A stretch of DNA of 64,000 bases from Cololabis saira (GCF_033807715.1 NC_084610.1:324001-388000); one strand, 5' to 3'. Positions 12,801 to 23,065 are shown, counted from the stretch's first letter. Translations and numbers: made by a program. Notes: generated from the sequence alone by a model not told the origin.

Positions 12801-15800
12801 CTTATCTTATCTTATCTTATCTTATCTTATCTTATCTTATCTTATCTTATCTTATCTTATCTTATCTTATCTTATCTTATCTTAGCTTCACTCACCAGTC
12901 CTTCCTCTCCGGGCTCGGCCGACGTGACGGCCAGGTCTTCTCCCCTGGAGTTGAAGGCGTTGATCTCTAGTCCGTAGCTCGTCTCCGGCTGCCGCAGCCA
13001 CACCTGCAGCAGAGACTTGATGTCCACGCTCTGCCAGGAGCCGGCGCCGGTGTTCATCTCGATCTTCAGGGACCGTATGCGGACTCGGGTGGTGTTGCCC
13101 TCGCTGCCGGTCCCGGGCTTGAGGCGAGAGATCTGCAGGAAGATGGTGGTGAGCTTGTCGGCGGGCCGCAGATGGACCCACAGCTGAGCCCTCAGGATGT
13201 TTCTGGGCTGGATCTTGGGACTGAGGCTGAACAGGCAGCAGGAGAGCAGCTCCTCCTCAGCAGGGGAGTTGGCTGGAAGGAAGAATCAACAGAGGATGAT
13301 ACATTTCTATTAAATTAACTTTGGGTTTTCCTGCTTTAGACATTTAAAGTTCTTGGAACTCTATCCACTCATTTACAAAAGCTGCATTGGCGACACAATT
13401 TGATTTATCCCCATGTGCCTATTTATTAAATGAACTGCCAGAAATACGAATGGACTCAAAGAAATACAGACTGCTAATTAAGATAACATATTATGCAAAA
13501 AAATGTATTCTTCTACTTTGGAAAGGGGAACAGCTGCCCACCTTTGAAATGTTCAAAGAACAAATAATACAATTCCTCCCATTGGAGAGGCTAACTCTCA
13601 GGACACGGCTAAGAACAAATGTTCCGTGAGCTGTGGTCTCCACTCCTAAATCAATTAGGGGGAGAAAATAAGGACTGACATGACTCACTAAATGAGCTGA
13701 CCATTTGTCAAAATGTTGCTGTTATCTCATGTATTCACTGTATATATATTCACTGTATTTATTAACCATTGTCTGCGTCTAATTTTTGTCTGTGTTTGGA
13801 TGTTTGTTTGTTTTTTTCTTTCTTGTTTTGTGTTGTCAATGTTTGTCGGGGCTCCTATTATAAAATAATAAAAAGATATTTAAAAAAAAAAAAAAGAAAA
13901 AGACATTTAAAGTTTGCTGTTTATAAGACGTATCTCCTGATGAAACCTCTCAAAAAGATCTCTGAACACTTGTGATCAAGACTCATAGCTGTACCTTTGA
14001 GGTAAAGACAAACCCACAAGGAACAAGATTTAAAGACAAAAAAGGAAAATGTAATTAAAGAAAACCGGGCTGAACCTCAAGTTTGCCAAACGCCACGTTG
14101 TCAGCCAGCAGCACTCCTGAAAAAGGTTTCATGGGCTGATGATACAAAAGTTGAGTTGTACAGGAAGAATACTCTGCGTCACGCATGGCGGAGCGAGCAT
14201 CATGGTTTGGGCTTGCCTCACTGCCCTCGGGCCTGGACTACTTGCCATCATCAAAGAGGAAACAAAGGACCAGGCTTCCTGAAATCTCCTCCACGGTAAA
14301 GTCGGGGTGTCCGGCCACCAGCTGAAGCTCAGCAGAAGACAATTGGCCGAAAAAACTGAAGCAATTTCACCAAAACATGGATTCAGAAAAAGAAAATCCA
14401 CCTTCTGGAGCGGTCCAGCCAGAGCCTGGACCATAACCACACGGAGACGCTGGGCAACGATCTCTCCAACGATCTCTCCCAGAACTGACCCAGAGATACT
14501 GGAGGTCTGAATGAAGTCACATTAACTTCAGGAGTTCACTCAGATGTTCCTCCACCTACACGTTCCGTTGTACGGATTTGTTCGGATTTGTTGTTATCTT
14601 CTTTCTTTTAATAAAAATGACTTTTTTTTTCCCTGTTTTTTTGTTCAAGTAGCTTTAAAAACGCAGACTTCACATCCAACACCTCCATAAAACCAAAACC
14701 TTTATACAGCTCTTGTTGGTTCTCCAAAACCATGACCCCCCCATTAAAGTAAAATCCGGTGGTCCGCGGCCCTCTGGTGGTCCGTGGCGGTATTGCAGGT
14801 GGTCCGTGAAATTGTAAATGGAAAACAACAATGCTCAGTGAGTATGGGGCCCTCTATTAAGGGCTGTCCGGTCTCTGTATGATCGGAGCAGGAGTCTGGT
14901 TCGCATTGCTGGCAGTAGATCAGACTTGTTCCCGGTGCATGTTGGACTCCGGCAGGGCTGCCCTTTGTCACCGGTCCTGTTCATCATTTTTATGGACAGG
15001 ATTTCTAGGCGCAGCCAGGGGCCGGAGGGGATCCGGTTTGGGGACCTCAGGATTTCATCTCTGCTTTTTGCGGATGATGTTGTCCTGTTGGCTTCATCGG
15101 ACCGGGACCTTCAGCATGTGCTGGGGCGGTTTGAGGCCGAGTGCGACGCGGCAGGGATGAGAATCAGCACCTCCAAATCCGAGGCCATGGTTCTCCATCG
15201 GAAAAGGGTGGCATGCCTTCTCCGGGTGGGTGGAGAAGTCCTGCCTCAGGTGTAGGAGTTCAAGTATCTCGGGGTCTTGTTCACGAGTGAGGGAACGATG
15301 GAGCGGGAGATTGACAGGCGGATCGGTGCAGCGTCTGCAGTTATGCGGTCGATGTACCGGACCGTCGTGGTGAAGAAGGAGCTGAGTCGAAAGGCGAAGC
15401 TCTCGATTTACCAGTCAATCTATGCTCCTACCCTCACCTATGGTCATGAACTTTGGGTAGTGACCGAAAGGACAAGATCGCGGATACAAGCAGCCGAGAT
15501 GAGTTTCCTCCGCAGGGTGGCTGGACGCTCCCTTAGGGTGAGGATTTCGGTCACCCGGGAGGAGCTCGGAGTCGAGCCGCTGCTCCTTCACATTGAGAGG
15601 AGTCAGCTGAGGTGGCTTGGGCATGTGTACCGGATGCCTCCTGGACGCCTCCCTAGGGAGGTGTTCCAGGCATATCCCACCGGGAGGAGACCCCGGGGCA
15701 GACCCAGGACACGCTGGAGAGACTATGTCTCTCGGCTGGCCTGGGAACGCCTCGGACTCCCCCCGGAAGAGCTGGAGGAAGTGTCTGGGGTGAGGGAAGT

Positions 15801-17872
15801 CTGGGAATCCCTGCTGAGGCTGCTGCCCCCGCGACCCGGGAACGGACAAGCGGCGGACGATGAGTGAGTGAATGAGTGAGTGAGAAAACAATAATAATTT
15901 AAAAAATATATATTTATTTATTTTCCATTTACTATTCATTTTTGTGAATAATTTACCCATCCAAATTATGTCAAATGAGTGAGAGTGAACTTTGTAATAT
16001 TATAAGCCCTCTTGGCTTCCTATTGTTAATTTTTCATTGACTGTTTTTTGTTTTGTTTTTTTTATAGCAAAAGGTGGAAATAAAAAAATAGACACTGATG
16101 CAAATAAATAGCCTATATAGGCACATACTCTTATTTAAAAGCAAGGAGCAAAATAAAACAAACATCCCCAAAAGCAGTGGTCCCCGAGTTGCTTCTTGGT
16201 TATAATGGTGGGACTGGGACAAAACCAGTTGAAAACCTCTGTTCTAGACTGATTAAATTACTTGTGTCCTTGAGTTCCTGTTTGAAAACCAGCTTTGCAC
16301 TGATCCAGAACGCTGCCGCCAGAGTCCTTACAAACACCAGGAAACTGGACCATATTACACCAGGAAACTGGACCATATTACACCAGGAAACAGGACCACA
16401 TTACACCAGGAAACTGGACCATATTACACCAGGAAACTGGGCCACATTACACCAGGAAACTGGACCATATTACACCAGGAAACTGGACCACATTACACCA
16501 GGAAACTGGACCATATTACACCAGGAAACTGGACCATATTACACCAGGAAACTGGACCATATTACACCAGGAAATTCATGACACCGGTCATGAAATCACT
16601 ACATTGGCTTCCAGTGAGTCAAAGGATAGAGTTCAAAAATCTTCCTGCTGGTCTACAAAGACCTGAATGGTCTTGGACACAAATACATAGTTGATCTGTT
16701 AGTTCCTATGAAGCTCCCAGACCCCTGAGATTCATCTGGATCTGTTAGTTCCTATGAAGCTCCCAGACCCCTGAGGTTCATTTGGATCTGTTAGTTCCTA
16801 TGAAGCTCCCAGACCCCTGAGGTTCATCTGGATCTGTTAGTTCCTATGAAGCTCCCAGACCCCTGAGCTTCATCTGGATCTGTTAGTTCCTATGAAGCTC
16901 CCAGACCCCTGAGGTTCATCTGGATATGGTTTGTTTTGGTTCCAGAACCAGAACCAAGCAAGGTGAGGCAGCGTTCAGTTATTCTGCTCCTCACTGGTGG
17001 AACAAACTTCCTGTAGACCTGAGGTCTGCTCCAACTATAGATCCTTTAAATCAGGCCTAAAACATTACTGTTTACTGAAGCGTACTCCTAAATTAAATAC
17101 TTACCTGCTGTACTCTACTGCCCTTACTTTTTAATTATTTTACCTCTTTTCTTTTCATTTTAATTCATTGTATTTGTTATTTAAGCATACTCTTAAATCA
17201 GCAACTTGTGCTTTTTATTATTTTACCTTCTTTTCTCATAATTGTATTTCATTGTATTTGTTATTTACTGTTTAATTATGTCTTACTGCTTTTAATGTCG
17301 ATGTAAAGCAAAAAGAATTACCTTGTGTTGAATTGTGCTATAGTCCTATAAATAAACTTGCCTTGCCTTTACGCACAGGTTTTTACGCACAGACTGTAAT
17401 TGTTTTTTTAAAGTTGATAAATGAGCCCCAACTAAATGAAAAGCATTCAAGTGTAAGAGTGGTTACGCTTGGTTGCCATGGTGATGATGGTTTCGGTCGT
17501 GGCGTGGTCCTCGTCCTCCACCCGCGGGTCGTACTGGGCCAGCAGCTGCGTCACGGGCGGCGCTTTGGGCAGCAGCTGGCGGATCATGTCGCGGCTGATG
17601 TTGGGCGCCTGCTCCAGCCGCAGGATGCTCAGGATCTGAGACTTGATGCTGTGGAGCCTCATCTGCTTGCTGTGCTCGCGGAAGCCGCAGGCCGAGCACT
17701 GGTCCTCCCCCGCGGCCGCCAGGAGCGCGGAGGTCTGGGTGGAGGTCTGGGTGGAGGTCTGGTCGGAGGTCCGGTCGGAGGTCTGGGTGGAGGTCTGGGT
17801 GGAGGTCTGGTTGGTCTCCAGAGACATCAACCCCAGGGAGAGGACGGCGGCCGCGCAGAGAGACAGCAGCAT
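9424..17872 (-). CDS. mstna: Myostatin (GDF8) family ligand, likely the second teleost paralogue (mstna/MSTN-2), 3 exons, 387 aa
   Basis: Secreted TGF-beta ligand that restrains muscle growth through activin type II receptors (family knowledge). The exons on the minus strand are 17872-17467, 13272-12896 and 9804-9424 (406, 377 and 381 nt). Phases 1 and 0 match the conserved mstn structure, and all sites are GT-AG. Residues 1-17 look like a signal peptide, 22-48 are a Gln-Thr-Ser-Thr repeat, and the propeptide contains [18 protein letters not shown] and [10 protein letters not shown]. The furin site RSRR is at 275-278. The mature domain is 109 residues with all nine cysteines, ending [23 protein letters not shown] favours myostatin over GDF11. 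Divergent residues ([20 protein letters not shown] where DRCGCS is usual) suggest the faster-evolving paralogue. The paralogue call is inference; the family call is firm. The introns (3.1 and 4.2 kb) are inflated by transposons. Confidence 0.93.
10279..10795 (-). repeat. In-frame 12-bp minisatellite grown inside the LINE ORF (about 43 units)
   Basis: Units alternate between encoding Glu-Glu-Glu-Leu and Glu-Glu-Glu-Met (GAGGAAGAGCTG / GAGGAAGAGATG). They lie exactly where the intact LINE reads PEELEEVSG, and the frame on both sides is preserved. It is not a host coding region despite the long open frames on several strands. Confidence 0.93.
10885..11010. repeat. 32-bp tandem repeat, 4 copies, inside the same LINE
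   Basis: The unit contains ACATGCCTGG and the perfect 14-bp palindrome CCTCCCTAGGGAGG. It is derived from the LINE codons for [11 protein letters not shown] looser version of the same expansion is seen at 38730-38830 in another copy of the LINE. Confidence 0.9.
11082..11827. repeat. 32/33-bp minisatellite of element X, about 23 copies
   Basis: The unit contains TTTAATGTCCATGTTTTCAG followed by TAGTTTCTCTGG. A 1-bp longer variant (TTTCCTCTGG) is scattered through the array. The same unit occurs once in copy B (about 35595-35625) and about 16 times in copy C. Confidence 0.97.
12640..12885 (+). mobile_element. LINE 3' end with a (CTTAT)n tail next to mstn exon 2
   Basis: It shares TATTGATGCCTCTTGTTTT, CTATCCCCTTTGCTGCTGTA and GGGACTA(A/T)(T)AAAGGA with the LINE end at 21420-21510. 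It is followed by about 21 CTTAT units (12779-12884). The tail stops about 10 bp from the 5' splice site of mstn exon 2 (donor at 12895). Confidence 0.85.
12896..13272 (-). CDS. mstna: mstn exon 2: propeptide core
   Basis: Acceptor CTTCCTTCCAG, then 377 nt, then donor GTGAGTG. It encodes [53 protein letters not shown] and [20 protein letters not shown], which are standard myostatin propeptide blocks. Phase 1 at the start and 0 at the end are conserved. The exon is hemmed in by a LINE tail on one side and an L1-like 3' end about 50 bp from the acceptor on the other. Confidence 0.95.
13320..13895 (+). mobile_element. L1/Tx1-like LINE ORF2 C-terminus, 3' UTR and poly(A)
   Basis: The plus frame reads [18 protein letters not shown] and [16 protein letters not shown], typical of the C-terminus of fish L1/Tx1-group ORF2. 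The stop is at about 13627. An AT-rich 3' UTR follows and ends in an A run at 13881-13894. It is heavily 5'-truncated. Confidence 0.75.
14060..14520 (+). pseudogene. Degenerate Tc1/mariner-like transposase fragment
   Basis: Pieces in different plus frames match Tc1 transposase in order: [17 protein letters not shown], then [18 protein letters not shown], then [14 protein letters not shown] (compare the family's SPDLNPIE block). Frameshifts and stops separate them, so it cannot encode a transposase. Confidence 0.75.
14852..15893 (+). pseudogene. RTE/Expander-like LINE reverse transcriptase, 5'-truncated, one stop
   Basis: The frame begins in the middle of the polymerase ([20 protein letters not shown]). 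It carries RQGCPLSP, the catalytic FADDVVLL (15065-15090) and EFKYLGVLF. The C-terminal part runs through [20 protein letters not shown] and [20 protein letters not shown] to [15 protein letters not shown] at 15253-15255 interrupts it just before EFKYLG; otherwise the frame stays open to 15867. The tail is (GAGT)n-like. No upstream endonuclease is present, so the copy is dead on arrival. It is the reference copy for the fragments at 10157-11031 and 38140-38885. Confidence 0.9.
16034..16239. other. AT-rich spacer in mstn intron 1
   Basis: No recognised feature between the RTE-like and L2-like LINEs. Confidence 0.4.
16336..16575. repeat. 23-bp tandem repeat, about 10 copies, inside the L2-like LINE
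   Basis: The unit is CTGGACCATATTACACCAGG plus AAA, derived from the codons for RKLDHITP. Confidence 0.93.
16693..16925. repeat. 46-bp tandem repeat, 5 copies, inside the L2-like LINE
   Basis: The unit begins TCTGTTAGTTCCTATGAAGC and continues with CCCAGACCCCTGAGGTTCATC, with single-base differences between copies. Confidence 0.93.
17467..17872 (-). CDS. mstna: mstn exon 1: signal peptide, coding minisatellite, start of propeptide
   Basis: The start ATG at 17872-17870 opens [17 protein letters not shown], a good signal peptide. The frame upstream to 17893 begins with GTG, so this ATG is the likely start. Residues 22-48 are 12-bp-repeat encoded. [19 protein letters not shown] and the APNISRD block follow. 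The donor is GTAACC at 17466, phase 1. The linker before [10 protein letters not shown] reads [10 protein letters not shown], shorter than usual. Confidence 0.93.
17735..17815 (-). repeat. 12-bp coding minisatellite in mstn exon 1
   Basis: About seven units read Gln-Thr-Ser-Thr, or Asp/Arg variants, on the minus strand (residues 22-48). All keep the frame. Human MSTN has no such Gln-Thr-Ser repeat at this position. Confidence 0.93.
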
Positions 17873-18218
17873 CCTGACGGAGCAGTCTGGCACTGACGCA
17901 GGCTCGGCTGGCTTTGCCCTGGTCGCAGGAGTTTATGATTGGTTGGGGTTTTTTTTCCCCTTCGAGAAGTAAAATTTAAAGAGGTAGCAGAACGGCTCAT
18001 GAAAGACTGTCAGACTCTCAGTAATTATAAACTTAAACTTAAACTTTATTTATTTATATAGCACCATATCATACATTTAAGAATTGCAACACATGGTGCT
18101 TTACATGCAGAATAAAATGACAATCAGAAAACACAATTTAAAACATTCCATACGACCCCACCCCCCACCCCCCACCCCCCACGCATACACACACACTCAC
18201 TCACGCTCATACACATGT

Positions 18219-18219
<1 letters not shown>

Positions 18220-18289
<70 letters not shown>
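18220..18289. repeat. (CA)n microsatellite
   Basis: About 35 CA units, next to a C-rich stretch at 18155-18181. Confidence 0.97.
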
Positions 18290-18293
<4 letters not shown>

Positions 18294-18359
18294 GTGGACT
18301 TGTGACATGGCTTAGCACTAACGATCCAGGTGAGGAAAACACTACGGGAGGTCGTCCAC

Positions 18360-18860
18360 ACCAATACGATAATTAAAGCTGCAAGCAGTGATGAACGGGC
18401 CCTCGCGCGCCCAATCTTCCCCAATAAAGGTCAAGGACTCAAAACTAAGTCAGATGACACCACTCATGACTCTTTATGTCAAACCATTCAATCAGATGAA
18501 GGGGGGACGCGCTTTTTCGCGTCTATCGTCGCCACGGTAACGCTTTTGACTGAGAAAAGTAATGTGCATCGTCGCAGGATGGAGATGCACATTTTGATGT
18601 ATAACACACCTGGGTGCACGTTACGCTTCAGGCGAAGAAACGGCTGAAGGAATGGCAAAATTGCGCCAAAATGACACGATTAATTCAAAATGGACGACTT
18701 CCTGTTTGGTTTTGGCCATGGCACCAAGAGACTTTTCTTTAAGTTGCGACATGATACAGGTGTGTACCGACTGTCGTGCATGTACGTCAAACCGTATTGT
18801 GGGGCTTGAGGCACAAAGTTTTCTAGGGGGTGCTGTTGAGCAATTAGGCCACAACCAGTA
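18360..18860 (+). repeat. Interspersed fish repeat (AAAGCTGCAAGCAGTGATGA family)
   Basis: It opens AAAGCTGCAAGCAGTGATGA then ACGGGCCCTCGCGC, a start common to a dispersed teleost repeat. It ends about GGGGGTGCTGTTGAGCAATT. No open frame is convincing. Family identity is from memory of the motif. Confidence 0.5.
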
Positions 18861-18918
18861 ATGCAAACCATTAAATATACATTTTTTTTGTGTGTGAGCG
18901 TATATATGTATGTGTAGT

Positions 18919-18919
18919 T

Positions 18920-18985
<66 letters not shown>
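18919..18985. repeat. (TG)n microsatellite
   Basis: TG repeat with one TATG break, directly joined to LINE fragment copy 2. Confidence 0.95.
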
Positions 18986-18989
<4 letters not shown>

Positions 18990-19290
18990 AACCAAACAAA
19001 GCTCCACCTGAAGTGTATCTATAGTGGGGGGTATTTATTCAGATCATTAATCAAATACTACTCCAACTGGGGAGCTGAGCTGCATCTAGTGGAAACCTCA
19101 GAGGATTGTACAATTAAATCATAGATTATGTCACATGTGTACTACTATTCAGAGCTGGACAAATCTAGATGCAGAAATGCTCCTTAAAAGAGTCTTTATC
19201 TTGCTCTTCAAAGTAGGTACAGACCCTGCAGGTCGGACAGTTTGGTAGGTCGTTCCACCATCGGGGAACAATGGAGGTGAAGAGTCTGAT
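18986..19290 (-). mobile_element. LINE 3'-terminal fragment, copy 2
   Basis: Near-identical to 8361-8660, with only a few substitutions noted. It encodes TSIVPRWWNDLPNCPTC on the minus strand. It diverges from copy 1 exactly where the CACCAAC satellite begins. Confidence 0.75.
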
Positions 19291-20133
19291 CACCAACCAC
19301 CAACCACCAACCCTGACCACCAACCACCAACCACCAACCCTGACCACCAACCACCAACCCTGACCACCAACCACCAACCCTGACCACCGACCACCAACCA
19401 CCAACCCTGACCACCAACCACCAACCACCAACCCTGACCACCAACCACCACCTGTAACAATAGGATTGTTAGTTGGCTACGTGTTTCCACACGGACCGCT
19501 TAGAGTGTAACACCGGACCTCGGGAGTGAGTAAAACGTGTGTGTTTACAGTGACGGAGCCAGCCGTGTTATGTGTGATTTAAATAAAGTGTAAGCAGCTT
19601 GAATATTGCTTTAATCGTCCATTCTTGAGGGAGAGAATGAAACACCAACCACCAACCCTGACCACCAACCACCAACCCTGACCACCAACCACCAACCCTG
19701 ACCACCAACCACCGACCCTGACCACCAACCACCAACCACCAACCACCAACCCTGACCACCAACCACCAACCCTGACCACCAACCACCAACCACCAACCAC
19801 CAACCACCAACCCTGACCACCAACCACCAACCCTGACCACCAACCACTAACCACCAACCACCAACCCTGACCACCAACCACCAACCCTGACCACCAACCA
19901 CCAACCCTGACCACCAACCACCAACCCTGACCACCAACCACTAACCACCAACCACCAACCCTGACCACCAACCACCAACCCTGAACACCAACCACCAACC
20001 CTGAACACCAACCACCAACCCTGGCCACCAACCCTGACCACCAACCACCAACCACCAACCCTGACCACCAACCACCAACCACCAACCCTGACCACCAACC
20101 ACCAACCCTGACCACCAACCACCAACCACCAAC
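19291..20133. repeat. CACCAAC-type satellite in two blocks
   Basis: The blocks are 19291-19452 and 19644-20133. They are built of ACCACCA/CCAACCCTGA words, with a common 20-bp module CACCAACCACCAACCCTGAC and length variants. The long minus-strand frames through it (Val-Val-Gly-Gly-Trp-Trp) are repeat artefacts. Confidence 0.93.
19453..19643. other. Unique block between the satellite arrays, possibly an LTR-like remnant
   Basis: It starts near TGTAACAATAGG and includes an AATAAAGTG signal-like word at about 19582. This is faintly LTR-like, but no matching terminal sequence or target duplication is visible. Confidence 0.25.
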
Positions 20134-20263
20134 CAGCTGTTCAGGTACGAGTCAGCATTCAACCACCACATCTGAAGGCAGAGAGAGTCCTCTCACTGAG
20201 AAGTCATCAGCAAATGTGACTGCAGAGAGAGATGTGTCCCCTCCAACTTCCTGTTGGACCCAG

Positions 20264-20302
20264 GCCCTAGTGGTCGGTAGAGGAACTGCAGGTCTGGGAC
20301 CA
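20264..20302 (-). repeat. Single copy of the 40-bp unit that is amplified at 42338-43036
   Basis: The plus strand reads CCCTAGTGGTCGGTAGAGGA then ACTGCAGGTCTGG, the inverse of the 40-bp unit at 42338-43036 with a few differences. It shows an unamplified relative. Confidence 0.7.
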
Positions 20303-20524
20303 GGTCTTTATTGTTGGAGTTCGGGTTTCAAACAAAGACACCTGGGGTCTGTTTCACAAAGCAGGTTCAACAAACTCTGAGTCTAATCCTGAACTCTTAG
20401 TTGATCTACTCTGAGATAGGAAATCAGAGTTTTCGGTTCCAGAACAGCGGATATGAGTTAATTTACTCAACTCTAAGTAGTTTCAGAGTTAAGTGCGTAC
20501 ACCACAACTATAAAAAGCCAGCAT

Positions 20525-21337
20525 CAATGGAGCCCCGATTCGAAGATTCACCATGGCAACCGGCGACTGGTGCCTGCAGAATCACCTCCAGATCAACGCG
20601 GGGAAAACCAAAGAACTGGTGGTGGATTTCAGCAGGTGTAATAAATCCCCCCCGACACCGGTGAACATCCAGGGAAAGGACATTGAGATGGTGACATCTT
20701 ATAAGTACCTGGGTGTTCACCTCAACAATTAACTGGACTGGACTACAAATTCCTCTGCACTCCACAAAAAAGGTCAGAGCAGACTCTATCTGCTCAGGAG
20801 GCTGAGGGCTTTTGGTGTGGAGGAAACACTCCTGAAAACATTTTATAACACTGTGGTGGCATCAGCCATTTTTTAAGGAGTGGTCTGCTGGGGCAGCAAC
20901 ATCACAGCTGCAGACAGAAGGAGGCTGGACAAAACCATCAAAAGGGCTGGCTCTCTCGTGGGCTGCTCTCTGGACACAGTGCAGGTGGTGGGAGAGAGGA
21001 GGATGATGGCTAAGCTGTCATCCATGATGGAGAAGGACTCCCACCCCATGAAGGACACCTTCAGAGCGCTGGAGAGCTCCTTCAGCGACAGACTCCTTCA
21101 CCCTAGGTGTGTGAAGGAACGCTACAGAAGGTCCTTCCTCCCTGCAGCTGTGAGACTACACAACCAGCACTGCTCACAGTAGACCACAAACATAACAACC
21201 TGACAATAAATATACAAACCGGAAAATAATGTGCAATATCATTCTCTGTAACGTGCAATCATGTAAATAACATCTGTAAATATCCATCTGTTATTTTTTA
21301 TATACTAGTATTTCTTATTATTTATTTTTTCTTCTCC

Positions 21338-21372
<35 letters not shown>

Positions 21373-21535
21373 GTATATACCAGTTTACTGTTTATAGTGT
21401 GTTATTATTACTGTGTTGTTACTATTTCTATTGATGCCTCTTGTTTTTTGCACTATCCCCTTTGCTGCTGTAATCTGCAAATTTCCCCTCTGTGGGACTA
21501 TTAAAGGATTTCTTATCTTATCTTATCTTAAAAAA
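20525..21535 (+). pseudogene. LINE reverse transcriptase C-terminal part with stops, (TATCT)n tail
   Basis: The frame reads INAGKTKELVVDFSRCNKSP, then SYKYLGVHLNN, stop, LDWTTNSSALHKKGQSRLYL. After a second stop at about 20875 it continues VVCWGSNITAADRRRLDKTI to LHPRCVKERYRRSFLPAAV. The 3' UTR ends with TATCT repeats at 21513-21530 and is shared with the fragment at 12640-12885. It is dead, with at least two stops and a 5' truncation. Confidence 0.85.
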
Positions 21536-22547
21536 AGATCCACATACTTTTTCTTTTTTTTTAACTTTATTTAACATTTCAATTTACAAAATCCCTTTGA
21601 GGAAACATTAGTTTGCATATGTGTGTATGGCGAGTATGAGAGCATATTTCGGAAAAAAAAACAGCTGCAGCAGCAAAGGCGTGGGAGAAAGTTGCTGCAG
21701 TCAATGTGTAAGTTTGAATGCAGTATTCATTTAACATTTAAGCACACTGTTTATAATATTACAGATGAAAACAGTGGTGGAATGATATTGAATGAAATTT
21801 TATTGTCATTTAGATCAGGGGCAGCCGCCACACCTCGGCTTCAGGGGAAAATGGAAATGTTTTTTGTTTTTTTATACATTTATGGAATTACTCTGTGTCT
21901 ATTTATATTGATTTATTCTATTACTTAATACATATAAAATAACTACAAATGCATATCAGAACAACATGATCGATTTCACTAGGTGTTATCTTTCCCAACA
22001 CACGTGGTCGCTATCAATCTGGTTTTTAGCGCGCTCTGCAGTGTTACTAACTTACAAAAATGAAAAGGAAGCAGACAACACGCAATTTAAAAAAAAAAAG
22101 AAAGAAAGCAAGTGATGGTTCAATGTTGCCCCAGCAGCAGAAGATATTAACGAGGCTGTAGCCACTGATGGATTAATTATGCAAGTTCATCTTAAGGTAA
22201 GATATCAAATCACCCTACCCTCTTATAAATCTGTTTAAGGGAAATATTTGACTTTTTTTTACTCTCTCTCTCTTTCTCTCTTCTGCTCCTCCCTCTCCTT
22301 TTTGGCATTTGGACTTTAACTGTTTGAAGTTAAACTCGGATGTCCCTGTGATATTGTTGCACTGACATAGTGAATAAAGTGAACCAAATGAGTTAAATTG
22401 CGTTTGTCGGATTTGCTTTTTCTGCTCTCTAACTCTGCCGCTTGCTGTCCGTGGTGCAGAAAACGGATGCGTATTGCGTAAAGGCCCATTGGCTGAATTG
22501 ACGGAGACAGAGAGAAACTCAGGGTTTATTGAAGAAAACCTGGTCCC

Positions 22548-22905
22548 GACCAGGTTAGGTTCAGAGAGTCTGTTACTACGGTAACTGACCAGGTTAGGTT
22601 CAGAGAGTCTGTTACTACGGTAACTGACCAGGTTAGGTTCAGAGAGTCTGTTACTACGGTAACTGACCAGGTTAGATTCAGAGAGTCTGTTACTACGGTA
22701 ACTGACCAGGTTAGGTTCAGAGAGTCTGTTACTACGGTAACTGACCAGGTTAGGTTCAGAGAGTCTGTTACTACGGTAACTGACCAGGTTAGGTTCAGAG
22801 AGTCTGTTACTACGGTAACTGACCAGGTTAGATTCAGAGAGTCTGTTACTACGGTAACTGACCAGGTTAGATTCAGAGAGTCTGTTACTACGGTAACTGA
22901 CCCAG
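22548..22905. repeat. 39-bp minisatellite, about 9 copies
   Basis: The unit contains CCAGGTTAGGTTCAGAGAGT and CTGTTACTACGGTAACTGA. Copies differ only at GGTTAGGTTC / GGTTAGATTC. The core GTTACTACGGTAAC is an imperfect palindrome. Confidence 0.95.
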
Positions 22906-23065
22906 AGCTTAAGTTACCTCTCTTTGTGAAACAGGCTAGAGTTACCTCTCTTTCTCTGGTTTGAGTTACCTCCCTTTGTGAAACGGAAAACTCAGAGTTT
23001 CCCTCATTCCAGGGTTAACAGACTCAGAGTTTTCACTAAACCTGCTTTGTGAAACGGACCCCAGG

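Larger units (their letters stand above)
16240..17365 (+). pseudogene. L2-like LINE 3' region broken by two tandem expansions
   Basis: The plus strand encodes [19 protein letters not shown], then [23 protein letters not shown] and [20 protein letters not shown], the C-terminal landmarks of L2-type ORF2. They are in different frames because of the two arrays inside. The shared 3' UTR segment (17029-17130) also occurs at 1007-1115. Confidence 0.82.
20341..23065. mobile_element. Harbinger-like element with nested LINE and internal minisatellite
   Basis: The left end CCTGGGGTCTGTTTCACAAA is mirrored at the right end by the inverse of CCTGGGGTCCGTTTCACAAA. AAGCAGGTT and ACTCTGAGTC are also shared in inverse orientation. 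No clean 3-bp target duplication is seen, because the flanks look absorbed in the inverted repeat. Inside are a LINE fragment (20525-21535) and a 39-bp array (22548-22905). No intact transposase is seen. Confidence 0.75.

Noticed and set aside
9424..17872. Identification as gdf11
   Set aside because: Mature-domain residues such as [14 protein letters not shown] and the propeptide blocks fit myostatin better than GDF11.
19568..20171. Several Gly/Trp/Val-rich minus-strand frames, up to 179 codons
   Set aside because: They are translations of the CACCAAC satellite in all frames.
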